A stretch of DNA of 64,000 nt, taken from Actinacidiphila alni. Lineage in GTDB: Bacteria; Actinomycetota; Actinomycetes; Streptomycetales; Streptomycetaceae. A program made the position numbers and the translations under genes. Shown here one piece after another: positions 17,178 through 24,254 of the stretch; position 1 is the first letter of the stretch; the number at the start of each line of letters is the position of its first letter. The stretch lies in NCBI RefSeq assembly GCF_900112845.1, contig NZ_FONG01000002.1, forward strand, positions 496,001 to 560,000. The letters run 5' to 3'. A model generated the notes under the pieces. The model was not told where the DNA came from. It ran no database searches and worked only from the letters and a program-made list of their open reading frames with translations.

Positions 17178-17218
17178 GGACCGCCCCGGAGCGCGCACGT
17201 CGCGCACCGGGGCGGTCC
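17178..17218 (+). terminator. Hairpin terminator after short chaplin
   Basis: Arms GGACCGCCCCGG (17178-17189) and CCGGGGCGGTCC (17207-17218) are exact reverse complements with a 17-base loop that can itself pair through GCGCG/CGCGC. Confidence 0.75.
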
Positions 17219-17303
17219 GTCGTCAGGGACGGAACGGAAGCGGAACGAAACGGGACGGGACGAAGCGGACAGGACCGAAGAACCCGAGCGGAGAAAAGAT
17301 TCG

Positions 17304-18074
17304 ATGCGACACATCCTGAGCAGGAGCCTGCTCACCGTCGCCGCCGCCAGCAGCATCCTCGCGGCCACCGGGGGTATCGCGAGCGCGGATTCCGACGCGC
17401 AGGGCGGCGCGTCCGGCTCGCCCGGCCTGCTGTCGGGCAACAGCGTCGAGGCCCCGATCGACGTTCCGGTGAACGCGTGCGGGAACAGCGTGAACGTCGT
17501 GGGCGCCGACAACGCGGCGCTGGGCAACAAGTGCACCAATGCATCGCATTCCCATGCGGCACCGCACACCGGATCGGGCGCCCAGTCCGGTACGCAGTCC
17601 GGTACGGAGTCGGGTACGGGGGGATCACCGGGCGTGGCGTCCGGGAACTCGGTGAAAATTCCGGTCGACGTTCCGCTCGATCTGTGCGGAAACACCGTCG
17701 ACGTGGTCGGACTGCTGAATGCGGTGACCGGGAATTCCTGCGCCAATGACGGAACCGGCGCGCACGCGGGCACCGGCACCGGTACGGACACCCACTCCGT
17801 GCACACCGATCCGCCGACCCAGGTACGGGACCTGCCGCCGGCCCCCGGGAAGTCCACCCGCGCGGTACCCGCCGTCGACCAGGAGTCCCTGGCCGAGACC
17901 GGTACGTCGGGCGGTGGCCTCGGCACGGCCGGGGCGGCGAGCGCGGCGCTGCTGCTCGGCGGCGCGATGCTCTACCGGCGGGGGCGCGGCGGTCCGCGCC
18001 CGGCGCACGCCGCCGTCGCCCGGTCCGCGGCGCACGACCGTATTCGCCGCACATATTCCGCGCCGGCGTCCTGA
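17304..18074 (+). CDS. Long chaplin, sortase-anchored, two chaplin domains
   Basis: This 256-aa protein of the ChpA/B/C type has a signal peptide (1-28), chaplin domain 1 (about 38-80, CGNSVNVVGADNAALGNKC), a Gly/Ser/Thr/His linker, chaplin domain 2 (about 107-149), a second Thr/Pro linker, the sortase signal LAETG at 196-200, a short membrane helix and a basic tail. Class E sortases would join it to peptidoglycan, giving an anchor for short chaplin fibrils. The tail after the helix is about 33 residues, longer than usual. The ATG at 17304 is preceded by GAGCGGAGAAAAG. Confidence 0.93.
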   Translation: MRHILSRSLLTVAAASSILAATGGIASADSDAQGGASGSPGLLSGNSVEAPIDVPVNACGNSVNVVGADNAALGNKCTNASHSHAAPHTGSGAQSGTQSGTESGTGGSPGVASGNSVKIPVDVPLDLCGNTVDVVGLLNAVTGNSCANDGTGAHAGTGTGTDTHSVHTDPPTQVRDLPPAPGKSTRAVPAVDQESLAETGTSGGGLGTAGAASAALLLGGAMLYRRGRGGPRPAHAAVARSAAHDRIRRTYSAPAS

Positions 18075-18105
18075 CCGGTTTTCGCACCGGCGTCCTGACC
18101 GGTTT
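18063..18105 (+). repeat. 24-bp-period duplication over the long-chaplin stop codon
   Basis: CCGGCGTCCTGACCGGTTT occurs at 18063 and again at 18087. The first copy holds the TGA stop of the long chaplin, so the 3' end of the gene was locally duplicated. Confidence 0.7.
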
Positions 18106-18290
18106 CCCCGCCGGTTTCCGCGACGGTTCGGTGGCCCCGGGCAACGGAATTAGTACGAGAATTGGGCGAGGCGGCTCTCATCGCCGGCCGCACGGACGAG
18201 TGATTGTCGAGCGGCGCGTTTACTTTTCGTTTCCGTTGCTATCCGTGGTCGTTGACCATGCCGACAGACACCGGCACTGAAAGGGTGGCA

Positions 18291-18671
18291 ATGAAGTACT
18301 CGAAGGTCGCAGCAGTCATGGCCGGCTCGATGATGGCGGTCGGCGTCGCCGCGCCCGCTTTCGCGGACAGTGTGACGGCCCCCGACATGCCGACCGCGGC
18401 CACGATGCCGACCAGCATCAACGGCGGCGTCGACCAGCTCATGGAAGCGCAGCCGCTGCAGAAGGCCACCGACGGCATGCAGGTCGACTCCACGCTGCAG
18501 AAGGTCACCGGCACCGCGGACCAGCTCCGCGGCCAGCTCCCGACCGACGCGCTTCTCGGCCAGGCCACGTCCGCGACCAAGGACACTGCCCTCTCCACCG
18601 TGACCGGTGCGGTCCCCGGTGCCTCCCTGCTCGGCGGCCTGCCCCTCGGCGGGCTCCCGCTCGGCGGCTGA
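18291..18671 (+). CDS. Small secreted protein with chaplin-type signal peptide, no chaplin domain
   Basis: This 126-aa protein begins MKYSKVAAVMAGSMMAVGVAAPAFADS, almost identical to the chaplin at 16898, but the mature part has no chaplin motif and no cysteine. It is Gln/Thr/Leu-rich with amphipathic character (LQKATDGMQVDSTLQKVTGTADQLRGQLP), and ends in a Leu-Gly-Gly-Pro repeat (GLPLGGLPLGG). The ATG at 18291 follows AAAGGGTGGCA. Its place between chaplins and a rodlin suggests an accessory surface protein; its function is unknown. Confidence 0.8.
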   Translation: MKYSKVAAVMAGSMMAVGVAAPAFADSVTAPDMPTAATMPTSINGGVDQLMEAQPLQKATDGMQVDSTLQKVTGTADQLRGQLPTDALLGQATSATKDTALSTVTGAVPGASLLGGLPLGGLPLGG

Positions 18672-18819
18672 CCAGACGCTCCACCCGTCGCGCGACGGCA
18701 GCGGCCGTACGCGCGGCAGCGCTCCGCCATCGGAGTGAATCGCCGGAACCAAACCCCGTGTGAGCGGTTGATCAGATCGCTCCAGAACCGTGCAATCGAG
18801 CACCGAAAAAGGATTTCAC

Positions 18820-19230
18820 ATGATCAAGAAGATGCTGGCCGGCGCTGCGCTCGCCGCTTCGGTTGTTGCCGTCGGCGTCACCGCCGCCCCGCAGGCCATG
18901 GCCCTCGGCGACGACCTGGGCACGACCACGGTGAACGGCAACGGCGCCGAGCAGAGCTACGGCAACACCCACACCGACGGTGTGCAGAGCCCGCAGATCG
19001 GCCTCGTTCAGGGCACCCTGAACAAGCCCTGCGTCGGCCTGCCGGTCAAGGCCAACGTCGGCTCCCTCGTGGGCCTGGTGCCGGTCACGGTCCAGGACGT
19101 CAACGTCCTGGCCTCCCCGCAGAACCAGCAGTGCGCCGAGAACTCCAGCCAGATCAAGGGCGACGAGCCGGCCTCGCACATCCTGAACGACATCCCGGTG
19201 CTCTCCGGCAACGGTGCGGCCAACGGCTGA
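18820..19230 (+). CDS. Rodlin (second copy)
   Basis: This 136-aa protein is a close paralogue of the rodlin at 16152. It has a signal peptide (MIKKMLAGAALAASVVAVGVTAAPQAMA), NGNGAEQSYGN, GTLNKPCVGLPVKANVGSLVGLVPVTVQDVNVLASPQNQQC and SHILNDIPVLSGNG, with two conserved cysteines. The start is ATG 18820 with AAAAAGGA 6 bases upstream. It has a separate terminator, so it is probably monocistronic. A degenerate form of the shared motif (CCATCGGAGTGAA, about 18727) lies upstream. Confidence 0.95.
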   Translation: MIKKMLAGAALAASVVAVGVTAAPQAMALGDDLGTTTVNGNGAEQSYGNTHTDGVQSPQIGLVQGTLNKPCVGLPVKANVGSLVGLVPVTVQDVNVLASPQNQQCAENSSQIKGDEPASHILNDIPVLSGNGAANG

Positions 19231-19291
19231 TCCAGCCCCCGCCCCACCCGGGCCGCCGCCCACCCCCGTGCCGGCGGCCCACCCCCCTCGC

Positions 19292-19322
19292 TGCCCGACC
19301 CGGCCACCCGCCCGGTCGGGCA
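19292..19322 (+). terminator. Hairpin terminator after second rodlin
   Basis: Arms TGCCCGACC (19292-19300) and GGTCGGGCA (19314-19322) pair perfectly around 13 bases. Confidence 0.7.
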
Positions 19323-19457
19323 GTCGTGCGTGTGCGCACACGGTGCGTCATGCACGTCGTTCCCGTCGTTCACCCGGATGGCCTAGTCCCGGTCGCCGCG
19401 GGGCGGTGGGGCGCGGACGGTCGGGGGTACGTCGAGGAATCGGCGAAGGAGGCTCTC

Positions 19458-19898
19458 ATGGCACAGCCCGCTGCCCCGTCCGGGGCTCCCGCACCTCACC
19501 GCGACCCGCGCGGCGGGGGAAGCGCGTGGGCCAGCGGCGGCACCGTGTTCGCCGGCGTCCTGCTCTTCGTGGACGGTGTGCTGGCCGTGCTCAACGGTGT
19601 CGTCGGCATCGCCAAGGACAACGTGTACGCGCGCATCGGCGACTACACGTACAAGTTCAACCTCACCGCGTGGGGCTGGATCCACCTCGTCATCGGGGCC
19701 CTGCTGATCCTCACCGGCATCGGCATCCTCAAGGGCGCGCCCTGGGCCCGCGGCGTGGGCGTCGGCATGGCCGCGCTCAGTGTGATCGCGAACTTCATGT
19801 GGCTGCCCTACCAGCCGATCTGGGCGGTCATCGCCATCGCGATCGGCGTCTTCGTGATCTGGGCCCTGCTCACCGACCGGTCCAGGCCCGCGCTCTAG
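19458..19898 (+). CDS. Small four-helix membrane protein (DUF7144 type)
   Basis: This 146-aa protein has a disordered N-terminus (MAQPAAPSGAPAPHRDPRGGG) and four membrane helices with the typical block VFAGVLLFVDGVLAVLNGVVGIAKDN, then NLTAWGWIHLVIGALLILTGIGIL and WLPYQPIWAVIAIAIGVFVIWAL. This is a common actinobacterial membrane family of unknown function. A GAAGGAGG ribosome site precedes the ATG. It overlaps the convergent gene at 19895 by 4 bases. An inverted, one-mismatch copy of the chaplin/rodlin motif lies at 19371-19381. Confidence 0.82.
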   Translation: MAQPAAPSGAPAPHRDPRGGGSAWASGGTVFAGVLLFVDGVLAVLNGVVGIAKDNVYARIGDYTYKFNLTAWGWIHLVIGALLILTGIGILKGAPWARGVGVGMAALSVIANFMWLPYQPIWAVIAIAIGVFVIWALLTDRSRPAL

Positions 19899-20377
19899 GG
19901 CTCTTCCGGCAGATCCCGCGCGTCGCTGCTCCGGCGGGCGAGCGCCCACCGGAGCAGCAGGTACGAGCAGGCGGCGGTCGCGGCGGCCTGGGACCAGACG
20001 GTGAGCCTCTTGTCGGGGGTCCAGACCGGCTCGTACATGTCGGGCAGCGGGCCGTGGGCGCCGACGTTCACATAGCGGTAGACCAGCAGGGCCGCGAGGC
20101 CGCCGGCCGCGACCAGCCAGCCGAGTGCGGCGCTCAGCGGCCGGCGCCACACCAGCACGAGCAGCGCGGCCAGCGACGCGAGGCCGGCCTCGACGCGGAA
20201 GAGGGCGCCCTGGCTGATGTCGGCGGTCACCGCGTCGTACTGGCCGGCGAGCTTGGCGTGCACATAGGCGTCCACGGCCAGGCCGGCCGCCGCGACGAGT
20301 CGGGCCGCGACGTCCAGGGCCCGGGCCGTGGGGGAGACGGTCGCTGCTGACGGCATGGCGGGCCTCGTTCTCGTCAT
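19895..20377 (-). CDS. Four-helix membrane protein, unknown function
   Basis: This 160-aa protein has about four membrane helices: ALDVAARLVAAAGLAVDAYVHAKLA, VEAGLASLAALLVLVW, ALGWLVAAGGLAALLVYRYV and WSQAAATAACSYLLLRWAL. The loop NVGAHGPLPDMYEPVWTPDKRL is conserved-looking and may face outward. ATG 20377 has no clear ribosome site; ATG 20356, preceded by GAGG at 6 bases, is a good alternative. It lies just downstream of the cupredoxin gene on the same strand and is probably cotranscribed with it and the ferritin-like genes. Confidence 0.75.
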   Translation of the reverse strand: MTRTRPAMPSAATVSPTARALDVAARLVAAAGLAVDAYVHAKLAGQYDAVTADISQGALFRVEAGLASLAALLVLVWRRPLSAALGWLVAAGGLAALLVYRYVNVGAHGPLPDMYEPVWTPDKRLTVWSQAAATAACSYLLLRWALARRSSDARDLPEEP

Positions 20378-20399
20378 AGGGGACAGGGGGAGGGAGGGG

Positions 20400-20795
20400 T
20401 CAGCTCACGGTGAGCTTGGCCTTCATGAACTGGTGGATCGTGCAGATGTAGTCGTAGACGCCCTTGGTCCGCGGCGCGGTGAAGGTCGCGCTCTTGCCCG
20501 GCGCGATGGTGCCGGTGTCGAAGGTGTCGCCCTTGGCGGCGGTGGCCGTGTGGGCGGTGGAGTCCTTGTTCAGGACGGTGACCTTCGTGCCCGGGGCGAC
20601 GGTGAGGCCGGCGGGGGTGAAGGCGAAGTTCCGGATGACGATCGTGGTGCCGCCGCCGGAGGCCGCCGTCGCGCTGGGGGAGCTGCCGCCGGAGTCCGGG
20701 GAGGAGGACGACGACGAGCAGCCGGTCAGGATCAGGGCCGCCGCGCAGGCGGCGGCGAGAAGCGGGGCGGACGGGCGTACGGCGGTGGTGGTCAC
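20400..20795 (-). CDS. Cupredoxin (plastocyanin/azurin-like) lipoprotein
   Basis: This 131-aa protein has a lipoprotein signal (LLAAACAAALILTGCSSSSSS, lipobox LTGC) and a cupredoxin fold of about 90 residues: TTIVIRNFAFTPAGLTVAPGTKVTVLNKDSTAHTATA (first copper His), then GVYDYICTIHQFMKAKLTVS with the Cys, His and Met of a type 1 copper site. It would carry electrons outside the membrane or bind copper. The start is GTG 20795 with AAGGGA upstream. It lies downstream of two ferritin-like genes, suggesting a shared redox or metal role. Confidence 0.88.
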   Translation of the reverse strand: MTTTAVRPSAPLLAAACAAALILTGCSSSSSSPDSGGSSPSATAASGGGTTIVIRNFAFTPAGLTVAPGTKVTVLNKDSTAHTATAAKGDTFDTGTIAPGKSATFTAPRTKGVYDYICTIHQFMKAKLTVS

Positions 20796-20860
20796 GCGGG
20801 GACTTCCCTTCGGGGGCGGGGCGGCCCGTATGGGGGTCGGGCCGCCCCGGTGAGGACGGG

Positions 20861-21694
20861 TCAGACGGTGAGCAGGGTGGGGCTCGCCGCCTTGTCGGTG
20901 GGCAGGAAGTCGTCGGGGACCGGGTACTGGCCCAGGACGAAGTTGAGGATCGCCGCGTGCATCGCCTCGACCGGCGCGATGGTGGCGGCGGTCGCGATGC
21001 CCGCCGGGCTGGTGACGTTGTAGGTCGCGAAGAGATACGTCTGCGCGGCCTGGTCCTCCAGCTGGAGGGCGAGCTTGGCGACGGCGCCGACGTCCTTGGC
21101 CGCGCCGAGCGCCTTGAGCGTCGCGGGCTGGTTGGACAGCGGCACATCGGTGATCGCGGGCTTGCCCGCGCCGGTCAGCACCGCGTTCCACGCCTTCGCG
21201 TGGTCGGCGTGCTGCTTCATCGCCGTCTGCACGAAGGTCGCGACGGCCGGCGGCACTTTGCCGAGCTTGCCCGCCTTCGCCGCGTCCAGCGTCGCCTGGT
21301 ACGCGCCGACGGCCTGGTTCTCCAGCGCGGTGGCCAGCGCCACCACCTTCAGGTCACCGGTGTACGTGCCGGAACCGGACGCCGACGGCGAGCTGCCGCC
21401 GCCCGCGGCCGTCGAGGCCGACGCGGACGTCTTCTTCTTGTCGTCGCTGCTGGAGCAGGCGGCCAGCGCGAACGCCGCCGCCAGCCCGCCCGCGCCGATC
21501 AGGAAGCGGCGCCGCGAGGCGTCCGCCGGCGCGTCGCGCCGGACCGCCTTCTCGCGCTGCTCCTCGACGAGGTCCACCGCCGCCGCCCGCATCGCGGGCA
21601 GCGTGTCCTGGTGCGCCTGCTCCATGTCCCGGGTCAGCCGCGCGAGCTGCTCCTCGCTGATCTCCGGCTCCCAGCCGCCGCGTACGGTGCTCAC
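20861..21694 (-). CDS. Ferritin-like domain protein, Tat-exported lipoprotein
   Basis: This 277-aa protein has a cytoplasmic N-terminal helix (EISEEQLARLTRDMEQAHQDTLPAMRAAAVDLVEEQREKA), a twin-arginine signal with lipobox (SRRRFLIGAGGLAAAFALAAC), a Ser/Gly linker, and a four-helix ferritin-like domain. Its carboxylate/His ligands are suggested by ALENQAVGAYQ, KQHADHAKAW, LQLEDQAAQTYL and PVEAMHAAIL. The start is GTG 21694, overlapping the upstream stop (GTGA). The cytoplasmic helical N-terminus before a Tat signal is unusual. It may bind iron; the function is not proven. Confidence 0.82.
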   Translation of the reverse strand: MSTVRGGWEPEISEEQLARLTRDMEQAHQDTLPAMRAAAVDLVEEQREKAVRRDAPADASRRRFLIGAGGLAAAFALAACSSSDDKKKTSASASTAAGGGSSPSASGSGTYTGDLKVVALATALENQAVGAYQATLDAAKAGKLGKVPPAVATFVQTAMKQHADHAKAWNAVLTGAGKPAITDVPLSNQPATLKALGAAKDVGAVAKLALQLEDQAAQTYLFATYNVTSPAGIATAATIAPVEAMHAAILNFVLGQYPVPDDFLPTDKAASPTLLTV

Positions 21695-22485
21695 TTGACG
21701 GCTCCCTCGGTGATCGGCGACGCGTTCTTGGTCGGGTAGAAAGCGTCGGGGAAGCCGACGCTGCCGGCCGCGGCGGGCAGTTTGGCCACGTCCGTCGGGA
21801 TGGCGATCAGGTCGCCCATGTTCCCGGCGAGCAGCGCCTGCACCGCGAGCAGCGTCGCCCGGTGCTGCGCCTCGACGGGCGCGACGGACGCGAAGAGCTT
21901 GCGCAGGTCGCCGTTGCTGACCTGGCCGACGTTCTTGGTGTACGTCTGGGCCGCGACGTCCTCCAGCGTGATCGCCAGCTTCACCACGTCCGCGGGCGTC
22001 TTGATCGACGGCAGCGTCTGCTTGACGACGGCCGCGTACTTCGCGTCGGGCTGCGTCTGCGCCTTGCCGCCCGCCTGGGTGGCGGCCGAGTTGAACGCCT
22101 TCGCGTGCGCCTGGTGCTGCGTCGTCGTCTTCGCGATGAAGGCCGCGACGGTCTTGTTGCCGTCCTTGATGAACGGCAGCCCCGCCGCCGTCCGGTAGAC
22201 GCTGATCGCCAGATTCTCGATCGACGCCGCCGTCTGCAGCGCCATGATGTCGTCGGCCGACGCGGTCGCCGCCGCGGCCCGCGAGGTGTGCAGCAGCGCG
22301 GCGGCGCCCGCCACCGCCGCGACCGATCCGCCGCGGTGCCACCAGCGCCGCGACGACACGGGCGGGGTCCCTTCCCGGAAGTCGCTCAACGCGCTCTCCG
22401 TGATCCGCAGCGCGTCGCTGTTCAGGTCCTGGGACTGCTCCGTCAGTTCTTCGAGCAGCCGGGTGTCGATGCGCTCTACGCCCAT
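21691..22485 (-). CDS. Ferritin-like domain secreted protein (paralogue)
   Basis: This protein of about 264 aa has the same plan as its downstream neighbour: a helical N-terminus (TRLLEELTEQSQDLNSDALRITESALSDFREG), an RRWW-type signal region with a hydrophobic stretch (SVAAVAGAAALL), then a ferritin-like bundle with SIENLAISVYR, TQHQAHAKAFN, ITLEDVAAQTYT and PVEAQHRATLL. GTG 22488 directly before ATG 22485 is an equal start. It is the first gene of the minus-strand group 22488-19895, with a GTGA overlap to the next gene. It is divergent from the ECF sigma gene at 22713. Confidence 0.8.
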   Translation of the reverse strand: MGVERIDTRLLEELTEQSQDLNSDALRITESALSDFREGTPPVSSRRWWHRGGSVAAVAGAAALLHTSRAAAATASADDIMALQTAASIENLAISVYRTAAGLPFIKDGNKTVAAFIAKTTTQHQAHAKAFNSAATQAGGKAQTQPDAKYAAVVKQTLPSIKTPADVVKLAITLEDVAAQTYTKNVGQVSNGDLRKLFASVAPVEAQHRATLLAVQALLAGNMGDLIAIPTDVAKLPAAAGSVGFPDAFYPTKNASPITEGAVK

Positions 22486-22712
22486 CACGCCCCATCTCTG
22501 ACCGCGCCCGCTCTTGCGCGGGCACTCGTGCGGCAGGTTCGTGGCCGGGGGCCGCGCGGATTGGTCGGCTTCCCGAAATCGGTGGACGGTTCACCCGTGG
22601 GGGTGAGGGGCGCCCTCGCGGGCGAGGGTCCGTACGCGGGGCTGTCACATCGGCGGCGCGGGGCGCGTCACTGCTAGGACACCGGGTGACGGGTGACGGA
22701 AGTGGGTGACCG

Positions 22713-23585
22713 ATGGACGAGGGCGATTTCCTCGCGACGCGCTTCGAGGAGCAGCGCGGCAGGCTGCGGGCGGTGGCGTACCGGGTGCTCGGCTCCGCCG
22801 CCGAGGCCGACGACGCCGTGCAGGAGGCGTGGCTGCGGCTGAGCCGTACCGACGCCGGCACGATCGACAACCTCGGTGCCTGGCTGACCACGGTGGTGGC
22901 CCGCGTCTCGCTGAGCATGCTGCGGTCGCGCCGGACGCGGCGCGAGGACCCGCTCGACACTCATACGGCTACCGCCTCGGAGAGCGGCGCCGATCCCGAG
23001 CAGCAGGCGCTGCTCGCCGACTCGGTCGGGCTCGCGCTGCTCGTCGTGCTCGACACGCTCTCGCCCGCCGAGCGGCTCGCTTTCGTGCTGCACGACATGT
23101 TCGCCGTGCCCTTCGACGACATCGCGGGCATCGTCGACCGCAGCCCCGCCGCGACGCGGCAGCTCGCCAGCCGGGCGCGGCGGCGCGTCCAGGGGGTCGC
23201 CGTCGCCGCCGAGGAGGCCGACGCGGTGCGGCGGCGGGCCGTCGTCGGCGCCTTTCTCGCCGCCTCGCGCGGCGGCGACTTCGAGGCGCTCCTCGAACTC
23301 CTCGACCCCGAGGTGGTCCTTCGGACGGATACGGCGGCGGCTCTGGCCGGGGCCACCACCGTGCGCGGTGCCGCGGCCGTCGCCGAGACCTTTGTCGGGC
23401 GCGCCAAGGGGGCGCGGCCCGTCCTCGTCGACGGGCGCGCCGGGCTCGCCTGGGTGCCCGAGGGGCGGCCGCGCGCCGTCTTCGTCTTCTCCCTCACCGA
23501 GGAGGGCCGGATCTCCCAGATCCACGTCCTCGCGGACGGCGCCACCATCGACCAGCTGGACGTCGTCCTCCTGGACGGTGCCTGA
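22713..23585 (+). CDS. ECF sigma factor with SnoaL-like C-terminal domain (SigJ type)
   Basis: This 290-aa protein has region 2 (FEEQRGRLRAVAYRVLGSAAEADDAVQEAWLRLSR, about 10-45), region 4 (LDTLSPAERLAFVLHDMFAVPFDDIAGIVDRSPAATRQLASRARRRVQG, about 115-165) and a SnoaL/NTF2-like domain (about 175-290). The C-terminal domain replaces a separate anti-sigma factor in this group and tunes activity. The adjacent anti-sigma gene usual for other ECF types is absent. ATG 22713 has only a weak ribosome site (GGAAGTGGGTG). Targets are unknown; the divergent ferritin-like operon is a candidate. Confidence 0.9.
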   Translation: MDEGDFLATRFEEQRGRLRAVAYRVLGSAAEADDAVQEAWLRLSRTDAGTIDNLGAWLTTVVARVSLSMLRSRRTRREDPLDTHTATASESGADPEQQALLADSVGLALLVVLDTLSPAERLAFVLHDMFAVPFDDIAGIVDRSPAATRQLASRARRRVQGVAVAAEEADAVRRRAVVGAFLAASRGGDFEALLELLDPEVVLRTDTAAALAGATTVRGAAAVAETFVGRAKGARPVLVDGRAGLAWVPEGRPRAVFVFSLTEEGRISQIHVLADGATIDQLDVVLLDGA

Positions 23586-23663
23586 TCTCCTGCGGAGGGC
23601 GGTGCGTGATCCCCGGGCCGGGGGTGCCTGATGTCTCCTGCGGAGTGCGGGAGTCATGTTTTT

Positions 23664-23793
23664 AGGGGCGCGGGGAACTGCGCGCTCAGCCCCCACCGGG
23701 CCGGTGGTCGCAAGACAAACAGCGTCTGCCCCGCTGGGGGCGGTTTTTTCCTGCGGCCCGGGGTGGGCTGAGCGCGCAGTTCCCCGCGCCCCT
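23664..23793. repeat. Large inverted repeat (29-bp perfect arms), Streptomyces-type intergenic palindrome
   Basis: Bases 23664-23692 and 23765-23793 are exact reverse complements, beginning AGGGGCGCGGGGAACTGCGC. Pairing can continue inward imperfectly through CCACCGGGCC/GGCCCGGGGTG. Variants of GGGGCGCGGGGAACTGCGCG palindromes are familiar repeated elements between Streptomyces genes. The 72-base centre holds a second hairpin with a T-tract. It fills most of the 300-base gap between the sigma factor and PadR genes. Confidence 0.85.
23728..23748 (+). terminator. Rho-independent terminator inside the large palindrome
   Basis: GCCCC (23728-23732), loop GCTG, GGGGC (23737-23741), then GGTTTTTT. 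This is a compact stem with a six-T tract, downstream of the ECF sigma gene. Confidence 0.65.
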
Positions 23794-23857
23794 GAGGATG
23801 AACGTCCACCGCACGTGCGGGCGAGGGGACGTCCCCTCATGGCTTGCGGCACGCAAT

Positions 23858-23876
23858 ATATCGGGAGCCAGGATAT
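23858..23876 (+). promoter_or_regulatory. Probable PadR operator/promoter
   Basis: ATATC (23858-23862) and GATAT (23872-23876) form a perfect inverted repeat with a 9-base spacer, 9 bases before the padR ATG, in an AT-rich island. PadR proteins commonly repress their own operons through short AT-rich dyads. The short distance to the ATG and lack of a ribosome site suggest a leaderless message. Confidence 0.5.
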
Positions 23877-23885
23877 GCTGGCCGC

Positions 23886-24254
23886 ATGACAACCCCCCGA
23901 AGCATGACGCAGTCAGCCTTCTTCGTGTTGACCGCGCTCACCGATGAGCCGCGGCACGGGTACGGGATCCTCCAGGAAGTGGAGGAGCTGTCGGAGGGGC
24001 GGGTGGAGCTGCGGGTCGGGACGTTGTACGGGGTGCTGGACCGGCTGACGGCGGACGGCCTGATCGCGCTGGACCGCGAGGAAGTGCAGCAGGGACGGTT
24101 GCGCCGCTACTACCGGCTGACCGACGAGGGCCTGGCCGCGCTGGACGAGGAGGCCGAGCGGATGGCGGCCGGGGCGCGGGCGGCGTCCCGGCGGATAGCG
24201 GCCAGACGCGCCGCCCCCGGAGCCGCGCCCGGCCTCGCGGGAGGCACCGCATGA
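23886..24254 (+). CDS. PadR-family transcriptional regulator
   Basis: This 122-aa protein has the PadR winged helix: MTQSAFFVLTALTDEPRHGYGILQEVEELSEGRVELRVGTLYGVLDRLTADGLIALD, then LRRYYRLTDEGLAALDEE and a short C-terminal Arg/Ala-rich tail. It probably represses its own two-gene operon through the dyad at 23858. The gene overlaps the membrane-protein gene at 24251 (ATGA), the usual PadR plus membrane partner arrangement. No Shine-Dalgarno sequence is seen. Confidence 0.92.
   Translation: MTTPRSMTQSAFFVLTALTDEPRHGYGILQEVEELSEGRVELRVGTLYGVLDRLTADGLIALDREEVQQGRLRRYYRLTDEGLAALDEEAERMAAGARAASRRIAARRAAPGAAPGLAGGTA

Noticed and set aside
20861..22960. A 699-aa ferritin-like fusion protein
   Set aside because: The N-terminal part is an alternative frame over the upstream ferritin-like gene. 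GTG 21694 with a GTGA overlap gives the correct separate protein.
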